Assembly (NCBI GenBank): GCA_022419385.1
Contig: JAJUBI010000004.1
Span: 124,001 to 188,000, forward strand
Length of the DNA: 64,000 bases
From: Paraconiothyrium sp. Pb-2020
Taxonomy: Eukaryota; Ascomycota; Dothideomycetes; Pleosporales; Didymosphaeriaceae
Direction: 5' to 3'
Shown here: positions 1-11,564 of the stretch, piece after piece
Position numbering within the stretch: the first letter of the stretch is position 1
Layout: each line of letters starts with the position of its first letter
Position numbers and translations under genes: made by a program
The notes under the pieces: generated by a model
The model's database searches: none
What the model saw: the letters and a program-made list of their open reading frames with translations, nothing else
What the model was told of the DNA's origin: nothing

Positions 1-1151
1 CGGGCCGCTCCCGATGGAAACCAAAATCCGCGTAAAGCGACTGGTTATTGATGAACACTGAGAAGAGAGCGAATATGTAAAACATATGTGCCTGGCTGAT
101 GAACAGGAGTCTGGAAGTGTGGTTCATCTTCCAATGACCAAGCTCATGCGCCAGGACAGCCTCGACCTCCTTCTCGGTGCTCTTCTCGAGCAGAGTATCG
201 TAGATGACAATCTTCTTCTTGCCAATCCACGGCAACCCCGTAAAATACGCATTACTATGAGCGCTGCGCTTGCTACCATCGATGACCTGAAGCTCGCTGA
301 GTGGAAATCGCAGTCGAGAAGCGAGGGCCTCAACAGACTCCTTCAGCTTTCCAGGTTTGAGCGGCTCAAGCTTGTTGAACATGGGAACGATGAGAATTGG
401 GTAGATCGTCATAGCCGAGATCTGGACCACAAGCATGAAAACCCACAGGTAGTAGAAGAAGCTCTGTCCTGTCTTCTTAATGATGGCCAAAAAGGCACTG
501 CCGATTGGAATGCCAAACGCAATAGCGAGTGCCTGCCCTTTAATCATGTCCGTAATCCAGAGCTTGATCGTCATTTTGTTGAAACCAAACTTCTCCTCAA
601 GCACAAAGCTGTGGTAGTAGGAGAACGGAAGCCCGGCAACAAGGTCGATCAGGCCGAAAAGGTATACGAAGAGTAGTGACTGCGAGATCTCGCCGGAGAA
701 ACGAGCGGGAGCATAGCGAGCGAGGATGGTGCCTGCGATGCCCCAGACGATCGGGTAGACATTGAAGTAAAGAACGGCGATGGACTTGAGCTGGTTGAAA
801 AGACCGGACACGAAGCTGAACTTTGCCTTTGCGCGGCCGTATGCCTAGAACTTGTGTCAGCCAGGCGCGGGGTATTCGCTGCGCTCGAGGCTCACCTGCG
901 ACTTGTCGAAGGTGGACCGGTCGATTTCCTTTTCCAGAGCCTTTGGAACATTGTCTCTCTGCAAGACGCGGTATTGACGGAAGAGAAGCCAGTTCTCGAG
1001 GGCGAACTCGGCAAAGGAGAAGCCGATGACCAGCTTCTTCCACGGGAAGAGTGGCCTGTCAAGCCAGCGAGCAAGCCGCTGCCCACAGTTAGCAAAAGCC
1101 AGTTGCAAAGGGAAGCGCGGTTCAATTCACCTGCAAAAAAGCCTGAATCAT
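1..1151 (-). CDS. STE24: CAAX prenyl protease 1 (Ste24), 5' part; C-terminus beyond window
   Basis: Zinc metalloprotease of the ER and inner nuclear membrane that cleaves prenylated CAAX proteins such as fungal a-factor-like pheromone. I place the start at 1151 and exons at 1131-1151, 896-1078 and 1-844 (minus). Both introns are GT-AG and phase 0; the first has a CTAAC branch point. The N-terminus reads MIQAFLQ/RLARWLDRPLFPWKK, typical of the family, and is followed by several hydrophobic segments. The zinc motif HELGH lies at about residues 301-305 (bases 134-148), close to its place in yeast Ste24. About 349 residues are present, so roughly the last quarter, including the third zinc ligand, is missing because of the window edge. 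Identity is very likely; only the 7-residue first exon is less certain. Confidence 0.93.
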
Positions 1152-1937
1152 CTTAGGACTTGGTGTGGTGTCGAGTAGCAACGGAGGCAGTGTTGAGGAC
1201 ACTTTGAACCTAGGCTGTTCTCACGCGCGTCAAGGCCCGCAGCCAATCACGACACGGTGTCACGAGCTGGTCTCATCCTCCGTAGGTATACAACAACGCT
1301 CTCGAGTAACAGCCTCTGGGTCGGGATGCCGACCAGCTATGTAGCATTCAAGGTGCATATGTTATCAACACGCGAATACAACAAAACAATGTACGTTAAT
1401 GGTTTTGCCTGTGGCTCTCGGCGACTTACGTAACGATCGAGACATTAGGTACCATACCGACTACCAAAACCCACATGTATGGTTAACATGGTCTGTACAA
1501 GATGCTGCCGGTGTCAATTTGAAACCACAATCTATGTTGCAATCTAGATGGTCCTATACGATCAAATTTCATATTGTCAGAAGTGACTTCAGCACATCCA
1601 CACCAGACTGCGCTGTGTTATCTGACCTTGCCTTCCTTTGCAGACGCCCTTGTCGCCTGTGCTACAGCCTTCAGTCTTATATGGCAAGTGCAAAAAACCC
1701 CTCTTGTTTCCATCGCCTGGAAGACAGACAGGCTGGTCTGAAAGTTCGTAGGAATCTAGAACATTATTGTTGCTCACCTATTACGGTATCTAGGAATGAG
1801 AATGGTGGTGTAGGTCGAGTAATCTTGCCTGTAAATCTTCACAAGGCGTGATTGAGTGGAGGTTAGCCATCGTATCTACGCCGTAATCGTTTATAGTTGT
1901 TGGCTTTTCATACTTCTTCTGCCTTCTTATGAGATTC
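1152..1937. other. intergenic, no supported gene
   Basis: The proximal part is the presumed promoter of STE24. A 150-codon open frame on the plus strand from 1399 has no recognisable domain, an odd composition and no splice context, so I do not call it a gene. Confidence 0.5.
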
Positions 1938-2723
1938 TCATTGAGCGACGTTTCGTAAGGCGCATGTCGCTATAAGGGGCTGTCCAGCGGCTCCATAATC
2001 TGATGCAATGTAGAGTTTTCCTATGCTAATATTTGCAAACAGATCTTTCGCGGAAGAATCGATCTTCCGGGCGACATCAACCAAAGGCTTGAAGTACTCT
2101 CGAGCATCCGCATTTTGCTGGTTGGCCATCAACCACATCACCACGCCTGTAGAGTTCTTGTCGCGTGCAATCAGCTCGAGTATGTATTGTTCAAGGACTT
2201 CACTTATTCTCTCGTTACATTGTTCTGCAGATTTTCCAGCACCCAGTGCGCTACTTTGATTCCACCTCCGTTCGTACTCAAGTGCTCCCTTCAGGCATTG
2301 GTAGCTTCGCGGCCAGATAGACCACGAGCAACTCTGAATCAAAGTATATCCTGCCCGGCATACAAGCTTGGCCAGTCCGATTCCAAAACACGTCTTCGTT
2401 TATTCGTTCGTCGTTGATATAGACCCTGACGCGGTGGGTTGCAGCTTCGCAACGATCGAATCATCTCCTCCCAACCCACTTTATGGTATGCAGACACGGC
2501 GCTGTTGCTTGACCCAGCCAATCTGGTTCCATATGTTAGTATTAAGAGGAAAGTCATCGTAACTCGCGACACTGGGGCCTGTTGCTTGGAGGAAAGCACG
2601 CATATTGGAGATCAGCATTGCAATCGCAGATGGAATGGCTGATGAAGAGGACTCCAGGATGGGATACAGAAGCAACGGAGGAGGAAAGCTTGATGCAACA
2701 CTGCTCACAGCACTCAAACACAC
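1938..2723 (-). pseudogene. possible degraded coding relict, unknown family
   Basis: Protein-like sequence on the minus strand is spread over three frames. From 5' to 3' there is a hydrophobic stretch with SAIPSAIAMLISNMRAFLQ (about 2590-2650), then RVYINDERINEDVFWNRTG and GRIYFDSELLVVYLAAKLP (about 2290-2430), then a charged helical tail with EQCNERISEVLEQYILELIA (about 2150-2220) ending at 1938. The pieces follow each other closely, but the changes of frame do not fall at usable GT...AG introns, and the longest frame has no ATG. This looks like one gene broken by indels, or a multi-exon gene I cannot splice. I recognise no family. Low confidence. Confidence 0.3.
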
Positions 2724-5700
2724 TGCATGGCCGTGGCTGCTTGCTCATCATTGATTCAACGCCTTGCCGACTATATGTTCGGCGCGGCATCCTACATGCG
2801 CCAATGCCGGTCTAATACAATACAAGTATGGGAACCCTAACTGTACACCAATGTGACCCAATACGTCGAGTCCCCTGTCTGAGGAGCCGGAGCTGCCGGA
2901 GCTGCCGTTGCTACCAGTGATCGATGAACCACTCAAACCCAAATGAAAAATGCTGTAGCCGTCTATGAACTCCTTCCATATCGTGTAAGTAAAGACTCGT
3001 GAACCGCGTCCAACTAAGCGGTCCGTAAAAGAGGTCTATAATATATCCAGATCCTGAAGAAGGGAGGGGCCCTATGCCGTTCTAGAAACACCGATGATGC
3101 CGCATAATCGCCAGAAGAAAGCCAAAAAATGTACTCTATTTAAAAGGCCAAGGTTGCCAGGATCGAGGTGGCAAAATATCTCCAAATCATGATGTGGATG
3201 TGGGTCCAGATGAGATTGTCGTTCGGATTGTGTGTGCACGAACCCGTCAGACATGATCGATTGCAATCAACTCGAGGCAAAACCTGGAAAGAAGCGCACG
3301 ATCACATCATGCTGTATCGCGCATGAAGAAATCTACTAGAATCAGCTAATGTCTACGCAAGAATACAACGAAATAGCTTACCCAGAACATAGACTAGCCC
3401 AATTAGCCACCGTCTCGTGGCTGCGTCTTGTCCTCAGTCTTGCACCTGGGGATCATGGCAGAGGAAGATCGGGGTCGAGAGCCAGGTCTTGGAGCGCCGC
3501 CGTCACGGGGTTGTTTGTCGTCGGAGCGAGTGAGGTGCAGGGAGTTGGTAATGAACCGCATTGTAGGATGTCGGAGGTTTAAATTGACTTAGTTGCCTTG
3601 GTTGGTGAGTGTGGCTGAAGCTGTTGCAGTTCGTGATGGAGCTGCAGGCGTATTGTAAGGTTGATGTGTGGCTGTCTCCATGATGGACAATATCGTGTAT
3701 AAGTATCAGACCCGGAGACCTGCTAGACAGCGCCACACATGAGAGTGCCTCACAAAAAACACTCGCCTTTTTCAGGCTATGACGCAGAACTTCAGTATTC
3801 ATTTCTCGGTGAGCTTGAAGGTCAAACCTGAAGGAGAAAAGTGCAACTCCGCCACAACCTGAACGAGGCGACGGCCATTGGGTTCAGGGACAAAGGAAGG
3901 CTGCAGCAGGCGGTAGCTCCCCTAGTGCGACTTCGACAGGCTTCCAGAGCAAGGACAGCCAGGATGAAATCAAAGGTGACTCTTTTGGTTTACCGCTCGT
4001 CACGGCCTTGAAAACAGCCTAAGGGTTACTCGAGGTGCGAAGCCACAACCACCTGCCCAAAATACGAGCGAGGCCGAATCTGAGGCTGCCATTATACCAC
4101 TGAGGCAGCGAGTGTGGTGACGGATGGGACGTGAGTGGTGAGTTCGACTTCGCTGCCTAATGGGTTCGAGGTGTGACTCGCGCACAGCCGCAGTGGCTTG
4201 TGGGCCGCACCTGGGCGCACTCGAGGCACTTCAGCACCGCAGTCCAGATCCGGCTACCACAATGCAGCCCGTCTGGCGAGTTGGCTGCCGCTGATAAAGA
4301 GCAACCAGAGTCCCTCGATAGCAGTTCGGTTTCTTGCGGCGATGGCAGCGAGTTGTTCACCGGAAGCACAGCCCACGGGTCCCTCCAGCCAAGCTTCAAC
4401 GAGGCTGGTGCACTGTCGTGAGTGCTCCGCGAACCCATTGCCAGAGTAGGCTCGATCGGACCCGAAAAAGGTGTGTCTTTTGCGACTGGGTCGGCACTGG
4501 AAGTTGAGGCAGTTTGGGCGGGTTTGTCGGTCGTTCGAACAGCTCGACTGCGCCTCGTCCAAGAACAGCTAGCGGCTGGCACTGCGAACGACAAACACTG
4601 TGAACACTTTGAACCACGACCATCGATCGGTCTGTTGAACATAGGTAACCCAGAAACAGAGAAACGTATGGTGCTGCTGCGGTCGGTGCCATTGCTAACA
4701 CTGGTATGCAGAGACAGGACATTCTCCCATCCGAATCCTCCAGACGGCATCCGAGACGTTGGTCTGGTAGGCACGTTGATGCAGGGATTTGGCCCTTCTG
4801 GTAGCAGAGTCAGTCAATGGGAACATTGCTTGTCAGTGGGACAACGTACAGTCACCGCCGCGCGGTTGAGCGTCGGGATCGCCAACCTTTGGTCGATATT
4901 CACCGCCGGGGCAGGGGAGCGTCTCCGTATTGGGGTTGTAGGTCGACATGTTGAGTGTAACCGGACGGACGATGCTAAGTACAAGATGGGATTGCTCGAT
5001 TCAAAGGGTAGTTTGTGAACAGAAGTATTCAGGAAGCGTTGCAGTAGTGTATGCTATCTCAGAATGCCTCGAAGCTCATGCACCGGGCGGGGTCTATTTA
5101 AACATGAAGAGGCTCTTGCGAGGTCTCGTCAGGTATGCTCTCACTACGGTCCATGGCAGCACAGGGCAGCGCAGAGGCAAAGGGCAAGCAATGACGGTAC
5201 GTGGCCCTACGTATCTGAGCTTTGAGCACCAAGTGAAGCAATTCCAAGGTACCGCGGTGACTCTTCGCAGAAAGGGACGAAACAGACCCAGTGTTCCGGC
5301 GACGGCGGCCAATCGCGCCGGAGCGCGCTGGTGCTTCATTTTTGCCGTCTGAAACAGGCTGACTTGCGATGGTGTCGTGAGAGGGCGATGGACCAGCCTG
5401 GAGGGCAGCGCCTAAAGCGGCTACGTGCACGCGAGCCTCACTTTTGATAGGCCCGCTACGGCGCGGAACATCGGCACGCCTCTAGAGACTGCCAGCTCCC
5501 AGCATCGCCCATTCCGCGGCTTTTCTAGACGCTTTCTGCGTCTGTGGAGCCTGGTGGGCGGCCATGCGCTGGCGGCCCCAGCCCTACGAGGTTATGCGCG
5601 TGGCAGCTGGATCGGGACCCTCTGTTTCGCGGCTGTCACCGGGCCAGGTCTTTCTCGACGCAGGTACACTGCTTGCTCGGCCCGAAAGGCCCAGCTCGTC

Positions 5701-6711
5701 GACCAGCGTGCCGCTGTCTCATCCCTTTCATGATGAGATCATGGCAAGTGCGCAGTGGGTTGCTTAGACGGGGGCAGGGCCACGACCGACAGCTCCGCGC
5801 CCTTGCCCTTTGTTTTCTCATTCACGCCCTGCTCTGGCGAGGCAGCTTTCGCCCAGTGCCCTCCACAGAGTGCCCCGCGAGAGCCCCACGCTTGCTGGCC
5901 CTCGTCTCTACGTCGACTTGCTTTTTCCACGAGGCATTCGCGAAGCAGCTCGGTTCCTCACTGTGGACACCCGGCAAGGGCAACCCTCTCTCATCGTGGG
6001 GGGTTGGTCGGGTCCATAGGAGAGTGCAATGTTGATTTAAGGTTTGGCCTCATGACGGGCACAGGTAAGCTGCTGCCGCCGCCCGCGCCTTTAGAACACT
6101 GACTTTGCTGACGTCCAGCAGTCTCGTGTACTCAGGGGCAGGGCTCTCCAACATGGCCGTCGATCAGAATTGATTGCATAGCAAGCATCGTCGCTGAAAG
6201 GTCGCGGTGACGGGCGCCGAAGACAAGGAGCACTAACCCTAAGCTCGCACAGGATCGTCCGGCTATGCATGGGACCGCAATGCGGGGGAAGCGCGTCTCT
6301 CCCTGGACGTCCTGTACCGCTACTCCCAGTCTTCCAGCATGCCTTCGCGCCCTTTCCCTCACAGCTACAACTGAGCGTCCAGCGCAACGTCTCGCGACCT
6401 GTGCGAGGCTCATGCAAGCCAATGCGGCCAGCCGAGCGGGCGCTCACAGTGCTGCTGAAGGCGAGAGGTCAAGCGCGCCCCCGTCCCAAAAGCGGCTAGG
6501 CCAACCTCTATCTACAGGCGGGTGTGGACGTATCCTCCACCACTGAGAGCTAATCCGTCCCTGTCGACCTGCAGCTTGCTCGGCCTAACCTATAAACCTA
6601 TGGCTTCGCTGTCTGCGAGCTGGTTTCGATTCGCCCGCCATCGTTCCTCCTTGCCAGCGCTCTGATTTGGACCTCTCTCTTCCGGCTGCACTGAACACCC
6701 AAGTGATCGTA
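2724..6711. other. long intergenic region, no supported gene
   Basis: About 4 kb with many overlapping open frames on both strands from 4.1 to 6.5 kb. These are what GC-rich DNA gives by chance: none has a recognisable domain, and open frames face each other. A 9-bp unit is doubled near 2884-2905. A short minus-strand ORF starts at 4949 in a good ATG context (38 codons, rich in Pro, Gly and Asp) but cannot be extended convincingly by splicing. The last few hundred bases are the presumed promoter and 5' UTR of the CFEM gene. Confidence 0.5.
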
Positions 6712-7343
6712 ATGCGTATCTCCACCGTCGCCGTTTTTGCCGCGCTCAGCTGCTTGGTTGCTGCGCAGGATGTCTTAGGCTCATTGCCAAAGTGCGGCGT
6801 GAGTCCAGCTCGCTCGATTGGGGTTCAATGCTAACCAATGCCAGCAAGATTGTTTCGGCAACAACTTCCAGGGTTGTGCGCAATTCGACTACAAATGCAT
6901 TTGCGGCAACAAGGATCTCATCGCTGAACTGTCCTGCTGTGTTTCCAAGAACTGCAGCGGCTCCGACCAGAACAGTGAGTGGACCTTCGGAATGCCTTGG
7001 CCATTGGCGCCACCCTTCTGACAATCACGCCCAAGCCATCATCACGCTCGCAAGCGGTCTTTGCAAGGCATATGGTGTCGATGTTCCGACACAAGCTTCG
7101 TGTGCTGCTAGCGCGTCATCCACGGCAGCATCCACGGCTTCGTCTGGCTCTTCGCGCTCCTCGAGCTCTGCATCGAGTGCGGGAGGGTCTTCAGCAACCA
7201 CAGCACCAGAGACGACGTCCACCAGCGAGAGCCAGAGTGCAGCTGGTCAGAGTTCTACTGGAAGCTCTGGAGCAGCCGGTCCTGTCGCGACTGCAGGCGC
7301 TGGTCTGGGGTTGGCAGTAGGTATACTGGTGGCGGCGCTGTAG
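6712..7343 (+). CDS. CFEM-domain, probably GPI-anchored cell surface protein
   Basis: Small secreted fungal protein of 174 residues. Exons are 6712-6798, 6845-6974 and 7036-7343, with two GT-AG introns, and the model closes in frame. Residues 1-18 form a signal peptide (MRISTVAVFAALSCLVAA). A CFEM domain follows (about residues 26-85) with the expected cysteine order: a CxxxC start (KCGQDC), QGC, the CIC pair after an aromatic/Asp stretch (AQFDYKCIC), an adjacent CC pair, KNC and GLC. The Asp in FDYKC is the position that in characterised CFEM proteins can bind haem iron. A long Ser/Thr/Ala-rich stalk follows, then a hydrophobic C-terminal tail, as in GPI-anchored proteins. Family roles include haem uptake, cell-wall stability and host interaction; which applies here cannot be told. 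It stands alone at the edge of a gene-poor stretch. Confidence 0.9.
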
Positions 7344-7865
7344 ATGAGCGAACGGCAGACGCGGTTCCCGAAAGGCAACAGATGCCTTGTGTATAGGTCC
7401 AGTAGCGCAATACATATCTGGATGCGTTGTAGTTCTTGATATTGTTGGTACGAACGTGCCGTCTAATTCCGCCCGCATGCGACAGCTTCGGCATCGTGTA
7501 CCTATTTCCACAGAGAGCAAGCATCGAGGAAACGGCTGTGAGATGCAAGTTGCGCTGGTTCGAAACGATCCGAGGCCGGATTGCGGTCAGGATTCAACTA
7601 AAGCATCTGACTGGATGAATGGCAGACGAGTGGGCCTTGTATAATTGCCTCGCTTCGCGCCAGGCGTCATCCCTCCACCCCAACCGTGCAACCTTAGAAG
7701 ACCGCATCGCACGTGGCAGCGAACCACCAGACGCGCGACTCGGTCACGGACTTGCAATGGCGCTCCCTGTTGGTTAATTTCTTCCTGGAAAACATCCAAG
7801 ACTCTCTTTTGAAAGCCACAGCATACGGACGCAGAAGCCACCAACGCGCACGCCCGCCGTAGCCC
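7344..7865. other. intergenic
   Basis: Presumed 3' region of the CFEM gene and promoter of the recyclin gene. I see no ORF or RNA gene that I can support. Confidence 0.5.
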
Positions 7866-10710
7866 ATGTCGACCAAATCGAACTTCAGGAGGGCGGTGCC
7901 CGCGGGACAGCAGAATGTCCTCAGCTCGCTGCGCACCACGCAGCTACTCGAGGACTCGAAGGCCGTCTTGCCGGCGGGTATTCTTCCCACACGCCCACGC
8001 GAAGCTGCAGCTAACCTTTGCAGAGCTCATCAATACCATACTTGACTACCTGCCCGTCGCTGACATGTTCCGGTTTGCGCAGACGTCGAGGCGGATGCAG
8101 GAGATGGTGTACGACGATACGCGGTGGATACAGAGGCTGAAAACTATGGGCTGCTGGAACGAGTCCGAAGCACGGCAACGATTCGACGAAGTCATGCGCA
8201 GGAGGATCGACGCACAAAAGGTTGACAATTCCGATCGCACAGGCACAACACCAAACGGCGCAACAAACGGCCCACTCGGAGGAGGCGGACAACGCAAGGT
8301 AAGCACAACACTCTTCGACGCGAATGTGGAAGAAGGGATTCAACGCGAATCGGTCGAGAAAAAGGTGCGCCCACGGGCGAGCACGCTGGACAAAGGCTTC
8401 GATGACATGATATTGTCGCTTGGCGGTGCGTCGCCGCCTGCTCGATCATACACGATGGATCCGAACCTAGCGTTGAAAGCGCTCTCGCGCGTGCGCTCAA
8501 TAAGAGGCATGGCACGGCAGGAATATGGCAAAATCTACGGAGCTCTGGCGCCGTACTACTTTGATCTTGCCAGGTCTAAAAGCCACTCCGACCCGGTACT
8601 GTTTCGGACGTATCGAGATCCCGAACAGCAAGCTCACATGCTGGCACAACTCAAGATTTTCGCCAAAAGCGACTTCGCACAGGGCTGGAATCGGCGGGAG
8701 GAGAAATTGGATACTATGATGGGCATCTTTGAGAATGCCGTTCTGCGAGAATTCGAGCAAGGAGCCGAAGAGCGAGATTTCGATGGCCGCATGAAAAGAT
8801 ATGCCCAAGTTTTGGTCGCTTTGAATGGTGGCACGGCAGGTATTGATTCCTTCATCCACAATCACCCCATGATGCTGGACAAGGAAAAGTTGGGCAATCC
8901 CGCCGATTGTCTTCGAGTCGCCGGGCCTGGCCAACTCTCCCTTCAACCTTCGCACGACTTCTTCAGAGGCCTTGCTATTGCTCTGAGTGAAGAAGCCGCT
9001 ATCATCGATCGGGTTTTCCCGGCGTCCGTAGACGTTTTTCAACCGTTCATAGAACGCGTTGTAGAAGACGTGGTCTCTGAATATGTGACATCTTTATTCG
9101 ACGAGGCCCACGATGTCAGCGTTGAGACTTACTTGAAAGCTGTTGCCGGCGTGTTTGACCAGGCACTACAATTGGCATTATCCCTCACGCCCACCAAAGG
9201 TTCGAAGCCCGACTTCTCGGACGAAGCCATACATATTATATCACGCTGTTTCGACCAACATGTAGACCTATATCTGCAAGAAGAATTAGAATTCTTCAAA
9301 CGCCAATCGCAAGCAGAGGTAGATGTCTGGGAAAAGCGGCTGACGGAAGAGGAACAGACGGCGGAGTCGTTCTTCATGTCGAATGTTAGTCGACAAGCCG
9401 CGAAACGCGACTTTCTGACATCATTCAGGAAGGTAGTGATGGCACCTGTCAACGTTCTTCCCACATTCGGTGGCTCTACGGCTGCGAAGTCTGCAGTGAA
9501 TGCCGCCTCCTTGAACACTCAAAATCTAGATCCGACGTCGAGATCGAACACACCTAATCCAGAACACTCGACGTCTCCTCGACCTGAAGCACCGACTTCT
9601 GAGCTTGCGGCAAAGGCTGCTATCATGAACTCTAGACTGGAGGGCATTCGGAGTCTGTTCAGCATTGAGGTTGCGTTGAATCTGACGCATACAGCGAAAG
9701 CAAGCTTAGAAAGAGCTGCACGGTTTGTACGGCTTGGTGGGCAGTCAGGTGAAGAAGCGAAGGAACAGTGTGAAAGCATCTTTATCAAGATGTTGCAGAT
9801 TCTGGGCGGACGGCACATGAAGCCAGGCTTTGATAAAGCTGTCAGCCACCTGTCCGATTATAAACCTAGAGAAGTTGCGGATCACAGCAAAGAAGGAGTA
9901 GCGCCTCTCGTCGCTTTCCTGGAGCTTGTCAACGTTGGAGATCTGATCCAGCAAATGATCGATGTCTTTTATCTGCAAGAACTTGTTGCTGCAAAGCTCA
10001 CGGATGAGGACGACTTCTTGAGCGCTGCTTGCAAGGAGAAGAAGAGATTTGAACAAATGCTAGACGAGCGGGTCGCGGCTGGGCTCAACAAGGGCATCGA
10101 TGTCCTCATGGATGAAGTAGAGTATCTCTGTGGTACCACACAGTTACCGACTGATTTCAACCCTCCTATTGGACCCAATGGATCAGTACAGGTGCTCGAC
10201 GTTGGTCCTAGCCATACAGCCACCAAGATAGTTGATGTCGTCTCTTCGCATACCAACATGTTGGTTGGAAGCACGGACAAGACGGTGCTAGATGTCTTCA
10301 ATCAGGAGGTTGGATTGCGCCTGTTCACTGCACTTTGCAAGCATTTGAAGCGGCAGAGGATCAGTGTGGACGGGGCAATCAGGCTTATTAGGTAAGCTCG
10401 CAGTTATACCGATGTATCCATCTTACTAATGCCGATTAGCGATATGAACGCTTACAACACCTACATTGTATCGCTCAGGAACAAATCCATCACACAGTAC
10501 TTTGCTGCACTCAGAGAGCTATCGCAGATCTATTTGATTGACCCCAATCATGCAAAGGAAATTGCGACGATCATTGCAGACACAGATCGATACCACGGGA
10601 TATTCAGAGCCGAGGAAGTGTACGAGTATGCAGAGCGCAGGGCTGACTGGTACCAAATCAAGGGCGCTGTGGAGAAGCAGATGTATGGCGTTGGCTGCTT
10701 AGTTATGTGA
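7866..10710 (+). CDS. RCY1: Recyclin-1, F-box protein with Sec10-like region
   Basis: Needed for recycling of plasma-membrane proteins (such as v-SNAREs) out of endosomes, and an F-box partner of Skp1. Exons are 7866-7977, 8024-10391 and 10440-10710, giving 916 residues in frame; yeast Rcy1 is 840. I chose the ATG at 7866 because it splices into the F-box (ELINTILDYLPVADMFRFAQ, about residues 38-78). The long middle and C-terminal part is helical and resembles exocyst Sec10. The protein ends in GVGCLVM: a C-terminal CAAX box (CLVM) that predicts farnesylation, as known for the yeast protein. Downstream is the SWIB gene on the same strand. Identification is strong; the exact first exon is well supported by phase. 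Confidence 0.93.
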
Positions 10711-11564
10711 CCGTACTTCGACACATGACATTGCAAATTAGTTGTCCATGAAGCCCTTTGCGTCTTTACCAGTCTCTGTCTGCTAGCACTTCCACGATCA
10801 TTATTGACTTCTTTGCTCTTGCATCCCTCGGCTCGATGGACAGAGTACGACGCGTTTCAGAAAGTTTGTACTTGTGGTTCATGTTTGTTGCGTGATTAAT
10901 TCTGCAGGAGGCGACTTTGCGTTCACTGAACCTGCACGCTTCCCTTGCTAACTTGTTTGGTATAGTGAAGTAGGCGTGGAGGTGGCTCGAAGGCTGGGAT
11001 CGGCTGTTCAGATAGACCCTGGAAGAATCATGTTCGGCTAGAGCCATTGCACTCGACTTTCACTCTCACCTTCGCCGAGCTCTCACATCTCGCAAACGGC
11101 AAAGCTTCCCAACCCTCCCGTACATATGAACACTTGCCTGCTCTTGACTTTAGTCGCACCCACTCGCAAACTCCCCGCCGATTTGCTTCGACGGGCCGCT
11201 GCCGGGGCCCCACTACAACACTACCGTTTTAAGCCGGTCTAGTCTACTACAACACTCTTCTCGTCGCTCTGTGCATTCGTGTTCGACTCCAAGCCAGCCG
11301 GGCCAGCAGCTGCGTGTGGAAACCCTCGCTCGCTGCACCGCGACTGCCATCCGCACAGAGACCGTGATTGTCGCACGTGAAACGGTGCGCCAGCCGCCGG
11401 CTTTCAGAGGACGCGCTTGCGCTCGCCGCGGGCTTGCAACGCGTCGCGGATAGCCCTACACGGGTCGACTCATCTTTCCTTGAGCTTCGCGCTGGACATA
11501 CCAGACAGGCTTCGTTCACACTTGTCCATCCCCCGCAATAGCTCCCACCCCAGCTTCCGCCACC
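10711..11564. other. intergenic
   Basis: Presumed RCY1 3' UTR and SWIB-gene promoter. A 93-codon minus frame at 10766-11047 shows no domain. The last part, before the ATG at 11565, is rich in C and T, as is common upstream of fungal genes. Confidence 0.5.

Noticed and set aside
1399..1851. 150-codon plus-strand frame
   Set aside because: No domain, no splice context, and a composition with many Cys/Ser/Arg as in chance frames.
4157..5018. Overlapping long frames on both strands (205 and 198 codons)
   Set aside because: They oppose each other over the same bases, lack domains, and reflect GC-rich sequence with few stops. I looked for a Zn2Cys6 signature in the Cys-containing minus frame and it does not fit.
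10392..10439. Stop codon after the long RCY1 frame as the true end
   Set aside because: A GTAAGC...GATTAG intron with an ACTAAT branch point joins the 90-residue C-terminal exon ending in the CAAX box.
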